Assembly (NCBI RefSeq): GCF_000745895.1
Contig: NZ_JQKE01000008.1
Coordinates: 1 to 64,000 of the forward strand
Origin: Stenoxybacter acetivorans DSM 19021
GTDB lineage: Bacteria; Pseudomonadota; Gammaproteobacteria; Burkholderiales; Neisseriaceae
Reading direction: 5' to 3'
Length of the DNA stretch: 64,000 nt
Shown here: positions 55,135 through 64,000 of the stretch, one piece after another
Layout of the letters: each line of letters starts with the position of its first letter
Position numbering within the stretch: the first letter of the stretch is position 1
Made by a program: the position numbers and the translations under genes
Notes under the pieces: model-generated
Seen by the model: the letters and a program-made list of their open reading frames with translations, nothing else
Database searches by the model: none
What the model was told of the DNA's origin: nothing

Positions 55135-56121
55135 TTATTGCGGTGGATTCCACACGATGTCTTTTACTTGTATTGGTTTGGGAATCAATTTTTGCCGGTA
55201 AAACGCATCTGCCACTTGCTGCTGCGCCTGTATCGTGTCGGCACTGATATAAGACACACCATAATTGCGCGCCGTTACCGAACTCAGCGCAATTTCAGGT
55301 TTCAGCCCGGTGATGTTTTCAATGATTTTGCCGTATTTTTCAGGATTGGCAGTGATGGCTTTATCTGCCTCACCCACCGCACTCACAAACTGTTCCACCA
55401 AATCAGGATGGGCTTGAGCAAAATCTTTAGATGCCAAATAAAATCCCGTATTGGGTTTCAGTCCTTCGCCATCGGTCAGCACTCGTGCATTCAATTCTAT
55501 TTTTACACTCGACAAATACGGCTCCCAAATTGCCCAGGCAGCCACTTGACCGGTTTCAAACGCTGCCCGAGCATCAGCCGGCTGCAAATACTTCGGCTTA
55601 ATGTCGTCAAACGTTAATTTGTCGCGCTCTAAGGCTTTCAATAAAGTGTAATTGGCACTCGAACCTTTGGTTACCGCCACCGCTTTGCCTTTTAACTCAG
55701 ATACACTGCGTATCGGTGAATTAGCCGGCACAATAATCGCTTCCGCTTTTGGCGATGGCAGCTCGTTTGCCACATACATCAGCTTGGCTCCTGCCGCTTG
55801 TGCAAATATCGGCGGACTGTCCCCGACAGTGCCGAGATCCAGATTGCCGGTATTGAGTGCTTCCAGCATCGGCGGACCGGACGGGAATTCCACCCACTTC
55901 ACCTGAATACCCTGTTTAGCCCAAACATCTTCTAAATAGCGGACATCACGCAGATACACCAGCGAACCGGATTTCTGCAAACCGATACGTACTTCACTGA
56001 CCTTGGCTTTTCCCGCCGCTTCATCGCCGGAAGCCGCCGTATCGGTTTCACTGCGGCAAGCACCCAACGTCAATCCGGTCAATGTGATTGCAAGTAATGA
56101 ATAAATGGATTTAATGCGCAT
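55135..56121 (-). CDS. ssuA: Aliphatic sulfonate-binding lipoprotein SsuA
   Basis: A 328-residue SBP of the nitrate/sulfonate/taurine family. The signal ends in LGAC, so it is lipidated at Cys22, unlike the soluble E. coli SsuA. Core segments: VRIGLQKSGSLVYLRD, VKWVEFPSGPPMLEALNTGNLDLGTVGDSPPIFAQAAG and GKAVAVTKGSSANYTLLKAL. It sits between ssuE and ssuD. Confidence 0.93.
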   Translation of the reverse strand: MRIKSIYSLLAITLTGLTLGACRSETDTAASGDEAAGKAKVSEVRIGLQKSGSLVYLRDVRYLEDVWAKQGIQVKWVEFPSGPPMLEALNTGNLDLGTVGDSPPIFAQAAGAKLMYVANELPSPKAEAIIVPANSPIRSVSELKGKAVAVTKGSSANYTLLKALERDKLTFDDIKPKYLQPADARAAFETGQVAAWAIWEPYLSSVKIELNARVLTDGEGLKPNTGFYLASKDFAQAHPDLVEQFVSAVGEADKAITANPEKYGKIIENITGLKPEIALSSVTARNYGVSYISADTIQAQQQVADAFYRQKLIPKPIQVKDIVWNPPQ

Positions 56122-56155
56122 AATGTTCCCTTAAATTAATAATGATGTATTTGAT

Positions 56156-56722
56156 TTAAATAACGTATTCAGGCAACTCAATGTGTTTAATCAAGAGGCG
56201 GCAATGAATCGCTTGAGTGAACTGAGCCGCGGCAGCTTCTAACCGTTCGCGTAAGCCCTCATCAAAGCGGGCATCGGCATCACGGTATTCAACTTGTTTA
56301 TCTTGTACGAATACTCCGGCAATGATTTCCTGCGCCTTCATCGCCGAAAGCACAGGCTTGAGCGCATAATCCAATACCAACAAATGCGCAATGCTGCCTG
56401 CGCTGGCAATGGGCAAAACCACCTTATTTTGCAGCGCTTCTTGCGGCAACAAATCCAACATCGTTTTCAGAACACCGGAAAATGATGCTTTGTACACCGG
56501 CGTAGCCACCACCAAACCATCTGCCTCTGCCACATCACGCTGAAACTGCTTCACACTGGTCGAATCAAACTGACCCAACAGCAACGCTTCCGGTGCAAAA
56601 TCATTCACGCCATAACGAATAGTGGCAATACCTTGCCGACGCAGATAATCTTCAATCAAAAACAGCACGGCAGCCGAACGCGACGGACTGCTGGGACTGC
56701 CGGTCAATAACACAACAGACAT
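56156..56722 (-). CDS. ssuE: NAD(P)H-dependent FMN reductase SsuE
   Basis: A 188-residue flavodoxin-like reductase that supplies FMNH2 to SsuD. The FMN phosphate-binding loop is LTGSPSSPSRSAAV at residues 6-19, and ATPVYKASFSGVLKTMLDLLP near 75-95 marks the SsuE group. First gene of ssuEADCB. Confidence 0.93.
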   Translation of the reverse strand: MSVVLLTGSPSSPSRSAAVLFLIEDYLRRQGIATIRYGVNDFAPEALLLGQFDSTSVKQFQRDVAEADGLVVATPVYKASFSGVLKTMLDLLPQEALQNKVVLPIASAGSIAHLLVLDYALKPVLSAMKAQEIIAGVFVQDKQVEYRDADARFDEGLRERLEAAAAQFTQAIHCRLLIKHIELPEYVI

Positions 56723-56990
56723 AATGGTTTTCCTCAGCTAAGCAATTGAATGAGAAAGCAGTCTATCAAAGCGCATTTCAAATCAGAAAGAAGAAATGGC
56801 GCTTTGCATAGAACAAACCACCATAATTTTCTCAAACACCATTAATATAAATAAATATTTAATATCAATATATTAGACTGCCATTTCAATAGAAATAATA
56901 AAGTTATTATCATAACAATATGAATTGATACTGATTGATAAAACAGCTTGATTTGAAATCCTGCTGTTTACAGCAGCCATAAACAAACAA
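56723..56990. other. Promoter region upstream of ssuE with an inverted repeat
   Basis: No gene seen. At 56903-56916 GTTAT and ATAAC are separated by four bases, a short dyad of the sort bound by LysR-type regulators such as CysB or Cbl. It lies about 180 bases before the ssuE ATG, rather far, so the link is only suggestive. Confidence 0.4.
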
Positions 56991-57024
56991 CACAGGCTGC
57001 CTGAATGCTTTCAGACAGCCTGTG
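56991..57024. terminator. Hairpin formed by inverted uptake-like sequences
   Basis: CACAGGCTGCCTGAA and TTCAGACAGCCTGTG pair with one wobble around TGCT. Second of two such hairpins downstream of cysI. Confidence 0.55.
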
Positions 57025-57089
57025 CAACCATAACAAAACCGCTCGTGTACACGACACAAACACCTTGTTTGTGAAAATTACCAAAAACA

Positions 57090-57125
57090 AAAAGGCTGCC
57101 TGAAAATATTTTCAGACAGCCTTTT
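57090..57125 (-). terminator. cysI terminator made of inverted uptake-like sequences
   Basis: AAAAGGCTGCCTGAAAAT and ATTTTCAGACAGCCTTTT form an 18-bp near-perfect palindrome with A- and T-rich ends, 53 bases after the cysI stop. The single mismatch is a G-U wobble in the minus-strand RNA. Confidence 0.75.
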
Positions 57126-57177
57126 ACATCCCCCTGCTCAAAAAACAACTGCCGTGAATTGGCAGACAAAACAGTAA

Positions 57178-58944
57178 TCAAGCCGGTATTTTGCTTTCGT
57201 CCCAAAAATCAACGGCAGCATTCACTACGGGTTTCACAATACCGCTGCGAACGGCAAAATCACCAAAAGATTCTGCGGCTTCGCGCTCGCTTGCCCAAGC
57301 CGCAATCCAGGCATCAATTTGGGTTAAGATTTCGTCGGCGGTGATGTTTTCCTTAAAGAGCCGCGGGATACGCGTACCGGCGCGATTGCCGCCCACATAC
57401 AGGTTATAGCGGCCAATGGCTTTACCGACCATACCGATTTCTGCCAGCATGGCGCGGCCGCAGCCATTGGGACAACCGGTGATGCGCAAAATAATATTAT
57501 CGTTCTGCAAACCATTTTTTGCCATCATGGCATCAATTTGATCAATGAATTCCGGCAGAAAACGTTCAGACTCAGCCATTGCCAACGGACAAGTGGGGAA
57601 TGCCACGCATGCCATGCTGTTTTTACGCTGTTCGGTTACCTTGTCATCAATCAAACCGTGTTCACGGGCAATTTTTTCAATTTTGGCTTTATCACGTGCG
57701 GATACACCCGCCACAATCAAATTCTGGTTAGCCGTTAAGCGAAAATCGCCTGTGTGAATTTTGGCAATTTCCCGAACACCGGTTTTCAGCGGTTTATTCG
57801 GATAGTCAAGCAAGCGGCCATTTTCAATGAATAAGGTAAGATGCCATTTTTTGTCTTCTCCCTCTACCCAACCAATGCGGTCGCCGCGTTCAGTAAACGC
57901 ATACGGGCGGCTGGCTTGAAATGGCACACCCATGCGTTGTTCCACCTCATTTTTGAACACATCAACGCCGACGCGTTGCAAGGTATAGCGGGTTTTGGCT
58001 GCTTTGCGGTTGGTGCGGTCTCCCCAATCACGCTGCGTGGTTACAACTGCCTCGGCACATTTGAGCACATCACTCAGCCCAACAAAGCCAAAGTCATATG
58101 CGGTGTTCGGGAAGGTTTTGCGGTTGCCGTGTTCCATTGATAAACCGCCGCCCACCAGCACATTGAAACCCACCAGCTTACCGTTTTCACCGATTGCCAC
58201 AAAATTCAAATCGTTGGCATGTAAATCCACATCGTTTAACGGCGGAATCACCACAGTGGTTTTGAATTTGCGCGGCAGATAAGTTTTGCCCAATATCGGT
58301 TCTGCTTTATCGGCAATTTCTTTGGTTTGCGGCGCAGTCAATTCCGTTGAAAATACTTTTTCACCGTCCAGCCAAATATCTGCATAAGCCGTGGTTTTCG
58401 GCAATAAATGCTCAGAAATGGCTTTTGCCCATTCATACGCTTCACGATGCAGACTGCTTTCAATCGGGTTACTGGTGCACAGCACATTGCGGTTGACATC
58501 ACCTGCGGTGGCAATGGAATCCAAACCCAGCTGATGCAGCCATTGGTGCATGGGTTTGATATTATTTTTGAGTACACCGTGAAACTGAAAAGTTTGGCGT
58601 GTGGTCAGCCGAATGCTGCCGTACAGGGTGTGTTCGGCAGCAAATTCATCAATCCCGAGCCATTGCTTGGGGCTGATGATGCCCCCGGACAAACGGCAGC
58701 GTAACATGACATTTTTCAAAGGCTCCAGCTTTTGTTCCGCGCGTTCGGCGCGAATATCGCGGTCGTCTTGCTCATACATACCGTGAAACCGTATAAGCTG
58801 AAAATTATCACCGTTAAATCCACCGGTAAGCCCGTCTTTTAAATCTTGAGCGATACTGCCATGCAAATAATCGCTTTGATCTTTCAGGCGTTCATTGTCG
58901 GTCAACGGCGCATCGGGTAATTTGGCGCGCGGATCAGATTTCAT
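57178..58944 (-). CDS. cysI: Sulfite reductase hemoprotein subunit CysI
   Basis: A 588-residue enzyme that reduces sulfite to sulfide with six electrons from CysJ. The sirohaem-4Fe4S ligands are in [16 protein letters not shown] and [14 protein letters not shown]; sulfite-contacting Arg/Lys residues lie in [16 protein letters not shown] and [17 protein letters not shown] at 58944. Last gene of cysHDNJI; 183 bases after cysJ with a hairpin between them. Confidence 0.95.
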   Translation of the reverse strand: MKSDPRAKLPDAPLTDNERLKDQSDYLHGSIAQDLKDGLTGGFNGDNFQLIRFHGMYEQDDRDIRAERAEQKLEPLKNVMLRCRLSGGIISPKQWLGIDEFAAEHTLYGSIRLTTRQTFQFHGVLKNNIKPMHQWLHQLGLDSIATAGDVNRNVLCTSNPIESSLHREAYEWAKAISEHLLPKTTAYADIWLDGEKVFSTELTAPQTKEIADKAEPILGKTYLPRKFKTTVVIPPLNDVDLHANDLNFVAIGENGKLVGFNVLVGGGLSMEHGNRKTFPNTAYDFGFVGLSDVLKCAEAVVTTQRDWGDRTNRKAAKTRYTLQRVGVDVFKNEVEQRMGVPFQASRPYAFTERGDRIGWVEGEDKKWHLTLFIENGRLLDYPNKPLKTGVREIAKIHTGDFRLTANQNLIVAGVSARDKAKIEKIAREHGLIDDKVTEQRKNSMACVAFPTCPLAMAESERFLPEFIDQIDAMMAKNGLQNDNIILRITGCPNGCGRAMLAEIGMVGKAIGRYNLYVGGNRAGTRIPRLFKENITADEILTQIDAWIAAWASEREAAESFGDFAVRSGIVKPVVNAAVDFWDESKIPA

Positions 58945-59069
58945 GCTGTTGATTCCTTTAAATTGTGTTTTTGCATATTGAGATTAAGCGCAATTCTGTT
59001 ATCAGAATAATTAGATACGGTAAAAATGCTTGGCTGCATCAAAATAGATTTTGATTATGTTATCCACAC

Positions 59070-59097
59070 AGGCTGCCTGAAACATTTCAGACAGCCC
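59070..59097 (-). terminator. Uptake-sequence hairpin between cysJ and cysI
   Basis: GGCTGCCTGAAA and TTTCAGACAGCC pair around three bases. No T-run follows on the minus strand, so it may lower read-through into cysI or protect the cysJ mRNA end rather than terminate. Confidence 0.5.
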
Positions 59098-59127
59098 GTT
59101 CAGATAACATTTGGATAACAATGCTGT

Positions 59128-60909
59128 TTAATAAACATCACGCTGATAGCGTTTATTTTCACGAAGCTCATTTAAATAATCATCGGCATCATCGATACTT
59201 AATTTACCCTGCTCGGCAATGATACCAAGCAAAGCCAGCTCAACATCGCGCGCCATTTTGGCAGCATCGCCGCACACATACACATGCGCACCGCGCTGCA
59301 ACCATGCCCACACTTCAGCCGCTTCTTCGTGCAATTTATGCTGCACATACACTTTTTCGCTGCCCTCACGGCTCCATGCAAAATTGTATTTATTCAGCAA
59401 ACCGTTTTTACGGTATTGCTGCCATTCAGTCTGATACAGAAAATCATCGGTAAATTTCTGATTACCGAATATCAGCCAATTTTCGCCGCTGTCGCCATTG
59501 GCTTCGCGCTGCTGCATAAAAGCACGGAACGGCGCAATACCCGTGCCCGCACCAATCATAATGATTGGTGTACCGCCATTTTCAGGCAGCCTGAAATGGT
59601 TGTTTTCCTCAATAAATACACGCACAGCACCGCCTTCTTCCAAACGCTCGCCCAGATAACCCGAAGCACCGCCAGTATGGATTTTGCCATGATGTTCAAA
59701 GCGCACCACGCCCACAGTAATGTGAACTTCCTCGCCCACTTCTTCCTGTGATGACGCAATAGAATACAAACGCGGCGTCAGCGAGCGGAATAAATCATGC
59801 AAATCCTGAGCCGCCAACACATGCGGATAAGCGGCAAATACGCCCATCGGCGGGGTATTTGTAACGTAATCGTTCAATTTGGCGGCATCGGCGGCCATTT
59901 CGCGTAAATCATTCTGAGCGACCCACTGCGCATAGGTTTTCACCAATGCAGGGGTGTTTTGGGTGATGTCCAAATAATTCAGCAATGCGGTTTCGATACT
60001 GACTTCTTTGCCATTAACCAAACGCACGGGCGCATCTTTAGCCACTTGCGTGTGTTGCAAAATTTCGGCAACCAATATCGGATTGTTTTGATAATACACA
60101 CCCAAAGCATCACCCGGTTTGTATCGGATACCGGAGCCGGTCAAGTCAATTTCAATGTGTTCTACGTCCTTAGCGGCATAACGCGAAGTGATTTTTTGAC
60201 GTATGTTCAAAGAAGCAGAAAACGGGGTTTCTTTGCTAAACACCTGTGCGGGTGCGGCAACGGCAGCATTGGCAACGGCAACCGCCGCATCACCACCTTG
60301 ATGAACCAAAGCCGCCACTTCTGCGGTAATTTTATCTTGCCACTGAGCAGCAGTGCTTTGGTAATCCAAATCACAATCCACGCGATTGAGCAAACGTTTA
60401 GCACCCAATTTCGCCAACTGTGCATCAAAGTCTTTGCCTGCTTGGCAGAAATTCGGATAACCGGTATCGCCCAATCCCAAAACCGAGAAACTCAACTGAC
60501 TCAAATTCGGTGCTTTCTTGCCAAACAGAAATTTATACAGCGGCACAGCCTCTTCAGGCGGTTCGCCTTCACCCTGCGTGGAAGTTACCAACAGTACAAT
60601 GTCTTCATCGGTAATGTTTTTACTTTTGAAGTCGCCCGCAGCCATCAGCTGAGTATTGATGCCTGCATCTTTCAGTTTCACCAACACCTCTTCAGCCACG
60701 CGGCGTGCATTGCCGGTTTGTGAAGCAGACAAAACCGTTACTTTTCGTGCGGCTGCCGTTATTGCGGCGGCGGGCACAGCGACCGCAGCAGATAAAGCAG
60801 CACCTGCCGCTTCGCTTTTTGCCCAAGCGTAACCGGACAGCCACGCCAATTGTGCAGACGACAGCGCAGCCAATTGCTGCACCAGTTCAGAAGAAATCGG
60901 TAAGGTCAT
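59128..60909 (-). CDS. cysJ: Sulfite reductase flavoprotein subunit CysJ
   Basis: A 593-residue diflavin reductase. A flavodoxin-like FMN domain (SASQTGNARRVAEE near residue 60, STQGEGEPPEEA near 110) joins an FAD/NADPH module with RLYSIASSQ, GGASGYLGERL, GAGTGIAPFRAFMQQREA and the terminal RYQRDVY, where the last Tyr stacks on FAD. An exact dual-dialect uptake sequence encodes FRLPE in the FAD domain. Confidence 0.95.
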   Translation of the reverse strand: MTLPISSELVQQLAALSSAQLAWLSGYAWAKSEAAGAALSAAVAVPAAAITAAARKVTVLSASQTGNARRVAEEVLVKLKDAGINTQLMAAGDFKSKNITDEDIVLLVTSTQGEGEPPEEAVPLYKFLFGKKAPNLSQLSFSVLGLGDTGYPNFCQAGKDFDAQLAKLGAKRLLNRVDCDLDYQSTAAQWQDKITAEVAALVHQGGDAAVAVANAAVAAPAQVFSKETPFSASLNIRQKITSRYAAKDVEHIEIDLTGSGIRYKPGDALGVYYQNNPILVAEILQHTQVAKDAPVRLVNGKEVSIETALLNYLDITQNTPALVKTYAQWVAQNDLREMAADAAKLNDYVTNTPPMGVFAAYPHVLAAQDLHDLFRSLTPRLYSIASSQEEVGEEVHITVGVVRFEHHGKIHTGGASGYLGERLEEGGAVRVFIEENNHFRLPENGGTPIIMIGAGTGIAPFRAFMQQREANGDSGENWLIFGNQKFTDDFLYQTEWQQYRKNGLLNKYNFAWSREGSEKVYVQHKLHEEAAEVWAWLQRGAHVYVCGDAAKMARDVELALLGIIAEQGKLSIDDADDYLNELRENKRYQRDVY

Positions 60910-61066
60910 GTTGTTCTCAGTATCTCGGTATTATTGCCGCACGCTCGGTAACTTAATCGGCAGCCAATTCGGCACAAGCAGCAGCAAGCCGCAAAAAGCT
61001 TAAGAAAGAAATAACGTTTATCAAAACAAAAGCGGCAACCGCATTCAGGCAGCCGCCAAAATAAAT

Positions 61067-62380
61067 TTAAATAACCCAATCACCTTCATCATCGGTTTCA
61101 ACAATCATACCGGCGGCAACAGTGTGGTTGGTGGCTTCATCAATCAAAATAAACGCACCGGCAGCCGGATTTTGCACATATGCCACAGGCACGATTGGTT
61201 TTTGCAAATTTAAGTGAACACGGCCAATGTCGTTGCGTTTCAGCGTATCGGCATTTTCCGTGTGGCTCAGGGTTTGCACGTCCCACAGATAATCAATGTT
61301 TTTAACTTTGGCGTACACGGTTTGCGTGCTGTGTTTCAACAGGTAGCGGCGTGCTGTGTTCAGCGGTTTGTCATCAAACCAGCACAGCGCAGCAGTGAGT
61401 ATTTTGGTAGCACGCACACTGCTGTCGGCTGCCACAATGCTGTCCCCGCGGGACACGTCTATGTCATCATCAAGGGTAACGGTTAATACATCGCCTGGCT
61501 TGGCTTCTTTCAGGCTGCCTGAAATACCGAAAATGGCTTTGATGCGGCTTTTGTATCCGGCAGGCTCAATGCGCACGGCATCACCCGCCGTCAGCGTCCC
61601 CTGTTCCAACCGACCTTGGTAACCGCGAAAATCATCGGCGGCACTGCCGTCTTGACGTGCCACACGCTGCACCGGAAACAAAACGGCTTCGGGTGTAGCG
61701 GATACACCGCTATCAATCGGCAATTCTTCCAAAACGCGCAGCAAAGGCCGGCCGTGATACCACGACATGTGTTCGCTGGGATTAACAATGTTGTCGCCAT
61801 TGAGCGCGGAAATCGGTACATACCGTACATTATTCAGTTTTAAAGTATCCGCCAATTCTTGATAGGCTGCCTGAATGGCATTGAATTTATCTTCACTGTA
61901 ATCCAACAAATCCAGTTTATTCACCGCTGCAATAACGTGGTGCGTACCCAATAATTTCAGCAAAGCACTGTGGCGTCGGGTTTGCGGCAGCAATATCGGT
62001 TTACCGCCGGAAAAGTCCACACGGGCGGCATCAATCAACACAATTGCCGCATCGGCAGTCGATGCACCGGTAACCATATTGCGGGTGTATTGTTCGTGCC
62101 CGGGCGTATCGGCAATAATGAATTTGCGAACAGGTGTCGCAAAATAGCGGTAGGCAACATCAATGGTAATGCCCTGCTCTCGTTCGGCAGCCAAGCCGTC
62201 GGTGAGCTGTGCAAAATCGGGAACGCCTTGAGCGGTGCGTTTGTGTTTGCCGCTGTACAAAGAAGCCACTTGATCAGCCAGCAAGGCTTGGCTGTCATAC
62301 AGCAAACGTCCAATTAACGTTGATTTGCCGTCGTCCACGCTGCCGGCAGTGATGAATCGCAATACGGAATCGGTATTCAT
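61067..62380 (-). CDS. cysN: Sulfate adenylyltransferase subunit 1 CysN
   Basis: A 437-residue GTPase subunit of ATP sulfurylase, which activates sulfate to APS with CysD. G motifs: GSVDDGKST, DTPGHEQYTRNM and NKLD. It has EF-Tu-like domains 2 and 3 and no fused APS kinase (CysC), so PAPS formation is not encoded here. Lies 58 bases after cysD. Confidence 0.94.
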   Translation of the reverse strand: MNTDSVLRFITAGSVDDGKSTLIGRLLYDSQALLADQVASLYSGKHKRTAQGVPDFAQLTDGLAAEREQGITIDVAYRYFATPVRKFIIADTPGHEQYTRNMVTGASTADAAIVLIDAARVDFSGGKPILLPQTRRHSALLKLLGTHHVIAAVNKLDLLDYSEDKFNAIQAAYQELADTLKLNNVRYVPISALNGDNIVNPSEHMSWYHGRPLLRVLEELPIDSGVSATPEAVLFPVQRVARQDGSAADDFRGYQGRLEQGTLTAGDAVRIEPAGYKSRIKAIFGISGSLKEAKPGDVLTVTLDDDIDVSRGDSIVAADSSVRATKILTAALCWFDDKPLNTARRYLLKHSTQTVYAKVKNIDYLWDVQTLSHTENADTLKRNDIGRVHLNLQKPIVPVAYVQNPAAGAFILIDEATNHTVAAGMIVETDDEGDWVI

Positions 62381-62438
62381 ATTGTTCTCTCGTGTTTTTG
62401 TTTTTAATTTTTTTCAGGCAGCCTGTTTATAAATCGTC

Positions 62439-63353
62439 TTAGAAATAGCCGGCTTTTTTGCGCTCTTCCATTGCGGCTTCCGACACTTGATCGTCCATGC
62501 GCGTGGCACTGCGTTCAGAAATGGTGGTTTCGGCGGTTTCAGCAATAATTTCTTCCGGTGTCGCCGCCGTGCTGGCCACAGGACAGGTGCAGGAAATATC
62601 GCCCACGGTACGAAAGCGAACAGAGCGAATTTCACTGGTTTCACCGTCTTTTTTCGGCGTAAACCGTGTTATCGGCACCAGCAAGTTGCCACGCACCACC
62701 ACTTCTCGCTCGTGCGTGTAGTAAATCGGCGGCAACGCCAATTGTTCGCGGGCAATGTATTGCCAGATGTCTAATTCAGTCCAATTAGAAATCGGAAACA
62801 CCCGCATGTTTTCACCCGCATGCAGCCGTGTGTTGTAGAGACTCCACAGCTCGGGGCGTTGATTTTTCGGGTCCCATTGACCGAATTCATCACGAAACGA
62901 AAAAATACGTTCCTTGGCACGCGCTTTCTCTTCATCGCGGCGCGCACCGCCCATTAAGGCATCAAAACCGTTTTCCTCAATGGTTTCCAATAAAGTAACT
63001 GCCTGTGCGGCGTTGCGTGAATCGGTTTCTCGGCGCAGCACCACAGTGCCTTTGGCAATTGATTTTTCCACACTGCCCACCACCAATCTGGCACCGATGC
63101 GGCGCACTGTTTCATCACGAAACGCAATCACTTCGGGATAATTATGACCGGTGTCCACATGCACCAAGGCAAACGGCAGCTGCAAAGCACGGCCGGGAAT
63201 TTGAAACGCCTTGATTGCCAATGCCAGCAACACCACCGAATCCTTACCGCCGGAAAACAGCAAAGCCGGATTTTTCGATTCCGCTACAACTTCACGGATA
63301 ATGTAAATTGATTCAGCTTCCAACCAATCCAAATGTTTGTCTTGAATGCTCAT
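62439..63353 (-). CDS. cysD: Sulfate adenylyltransferase subunit 2 CysD
   Basis: A 304-residue ATP pyrophosphatase-type subunit. PP-loop LLFSGGKDSVVLL near residue 30, HVDTGHNYPEV, and GGARRDEEKARAKERIFSFRD, and a C-terminal MEERKKAGYF that is a family hallmark. The ATG at 63351-63353 is chosen; the frame is open 90 codons upstream, but that stretch lacks family similarity and covers the gap after cysH. Confidence 0.94.
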   Translation of the reverse strand: MSIQDKHLDWLEAESIYIIREVVAESKNPALLFSGGKDSVVLLALAIKAFQIPGRALQLPFALVHVDTGHNYPEVIAFRDETVRRIGARLVVGSVEKSIAKGTVVLRRETDSRNAAQAVTLLETIEENGFDALMGGARRDEEKARAKERIFSFRDEFGQWDPKNQRPELWSLYNTRLHAGENMRVFPISNWTELDIWQYIAREQLALPPIYYTHEREVVVRGNLLVPITRFTPKKDGETSEIRSVRFRTVGDISCTCPVASTAATPEEIIAETAETTISERSATRMDDQVSEAAMEERKKAGYF

Positions 63354-63516
63354 GGTCTTCCCATTTTGTTTTTTTATCTTGATTACTTGATTACGTTTAC
63401 TCAGGTGCTTGATACAAAACCATTTATCCCGCGATTTCGTATGATTTATCACCAAGTGAACCTTTTTTATGTATGCGCCGTCACTTCGCACGGCAAAAAC
63501 ACTGCGTGAACAGACT

Positions 63517-63528
63517 TTCAGGCAGCCT
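63517..63528 (-). repeat. DNA uptake sequence, exact (reverse orientation)
   Basis: TTCAGGCAGCCT, reverse complement of the dominant 12-mer, 25 bases beyond the cysH stop. Confidence 0.85.
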
Positions 63529-63552
63529 GTAACTGTAAACAGGGCGCACGGC

Positions 63553-64000
63553 TTATTTGTGCAAACCGCATTCTTTGCTGTCTCGGCTTTCCCACCACCA
63601 CCGTCCCGCACGAATATCTTCACCCGCTTTCACAGGCTTGGTGCACGGTTCACAGCCAATACTCGGATAACCTTGATGGTATAAAGCATTAATCGGTAAA
63701 TCATATTGTTCGGCATACGCCCACACATCGGTTTCATGCCAATCAAAAATAGGATTGAACTTGGCAATATCGCGTGCACTATCGTGTTCTGCCAACCCCA
63801 ATTCTGCACGCGTATCCGATTGCTCACGCCGCTGACCGCTGAGCCAAGCATCGGCATCAGCCAAAGCACGGTTCAGTGGCTCAATTTTGCGGATATGACA
63901 ACACAAACGGCGCAGTGCCACGCTGTCATAAAAAGCATTTTCACCATATTCGCGCACATACTGCGCCGCTACTGCCGCTTCAGGCATGTATTCAACAATC
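63553..64000 (-). CDS. cysH: Assimilatory APS reductase CysH, C-terminal part (runs off the window)
   Basis: The last 149 codons of a phosphoadenylyl/adenylyl-sulfate reductase; the 5' end lies beyond 64000 and the frame is open to the edge. It contains RRLCCHIRKIEPL, then CEPCTKPVKAGEDIRAGRWWWE, and ends KECGLH with the catalytic Cys. The CC...CxxC set binds a 4Fe-4S cluster and marks the APS-reducing type rather than E. coli-type PAPS reductase, consistent with CysN lacking a kinase domain. First visible gene of cysHDNJI. Confidence 0.92.
   Translation of the reverse strand, partial: IVEYMPEAAVAAQYVREYGENAFYDSVALRRLCCHIRKIEPLNRALADADAWLSGQRREQSDTRAELGLAEHDSARDIAKFNPIFDWHETDVWAYAEQYDLPINALYHQGYPSIGCEPCTKPVKAGEDIRAGRWWWESRDSKECGLHK

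Noticed and set aside
57011-57205. 64-codon minus-strand frame downstream of cysI
   Set aside because: It spans two terminator hairpins and the cysI 3' end, so it is not a gene.
59959-60723. 254-codon antisense frame inside cysJ
   Set aside because: Complement of a conserved enzyme gene with no recognisable domain or start context.
63354-63623. 90-codon upstream extension of cysD
   Set aside because: It has no similarity to CysD and would overlap the cysH end; the MSIQDKHLDWLEAES start is the family start.

Overview
The window is a chromosomal segment from the family Neisseriaceae. Three things point there: dozens of copies of a 12-base DNA uptake sequence (AGGCTGCCTGAA or its reverse complement) inside and between genes, neisserial gene neighbourhoods (mraZ-rsmH-ftsL-ftsI-murE, yraN-diaA-dolP beside rsmI, cysHDNJI, metNIQ), and a Slam gene next to TbpB-like surface lipoproteins. 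The uptake-sequence dialect is the one I associate with Simonsiella and relatives (Alysiella, Conchiformibius, Kingella group) rather than N. meningitidis or N. gonorrhoeae. The species is an inference.

Layout. 1-0.5 kb: two IS remnants (IS1595 and IS5 types). 0.5-17 kb: housekeeping genes (rsmE, an inositol-monophosphatase, fpr, ftsEX, a small lipoprotein, ftsY, a SulP transporter, mutY, metZ, mscL, dusC, 6S RNA, zapA with a coiled-coil partner, gpsA, metNIQ). The metNIQ leader carries a promoter, a SAM-II-like pseudoknot and a terminator. 17-21 kb: accessory surface module with Slam and two tandemly duplicated Slam-type lipoproteins, preceded by an 11-copy heptanucleotide repeat. 21-28 kb: yejA, an IS5-derived MITE, a hydrolase lipoprotein, prmB, dolP, diaA, yraN, rsmI. 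28-35 kb: a tryptophan-halogenase-family flavoprotein beside trpF, then trxA, yejBEF and a DUF2788 gene. 35-45 kb: rho, hfq, der, murE, ftsI, ftsL, rsmH, mraZ with a recognisable MraZ operator, and rph. 45-50 kb: a membrane formate dehydrogenase operon (fdnGHI) using Cys in place of Sec. 50-64 kb: a sulfur-acquisition region (sbp, ssuEADCB, cysHDNJI) that also contains an intact reading frame derived from an IS1595 transposase but lacking its catalytic residues.

The genes cooperate in several blocks: FtsEX, ZapA, FtsL, FtsI and MurE in division and septal peptidoglycan; Sbp, CysDN, CysH and CysJI in sulfate reduction to sulfide; Ssu in releasing sulfite from alkanesulfonates, which CysJI can reduce; MetZ and MetNIQ in methionine synthesis and uptake; Slam in exporting its neighbouring lipoproteins to the cell surface.

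The observations most worth following are the SAM-II-like leader of metNIQ, the catalytically dead but intact IS1595-derived gene at 51.3 kb, the halogenase-family protein lacking its catalytic lysine next to trpF, and the repeat-preceded Slam/lipoprotein locus. No tRNA, rRNA, CRISPR array or prophage was seen.
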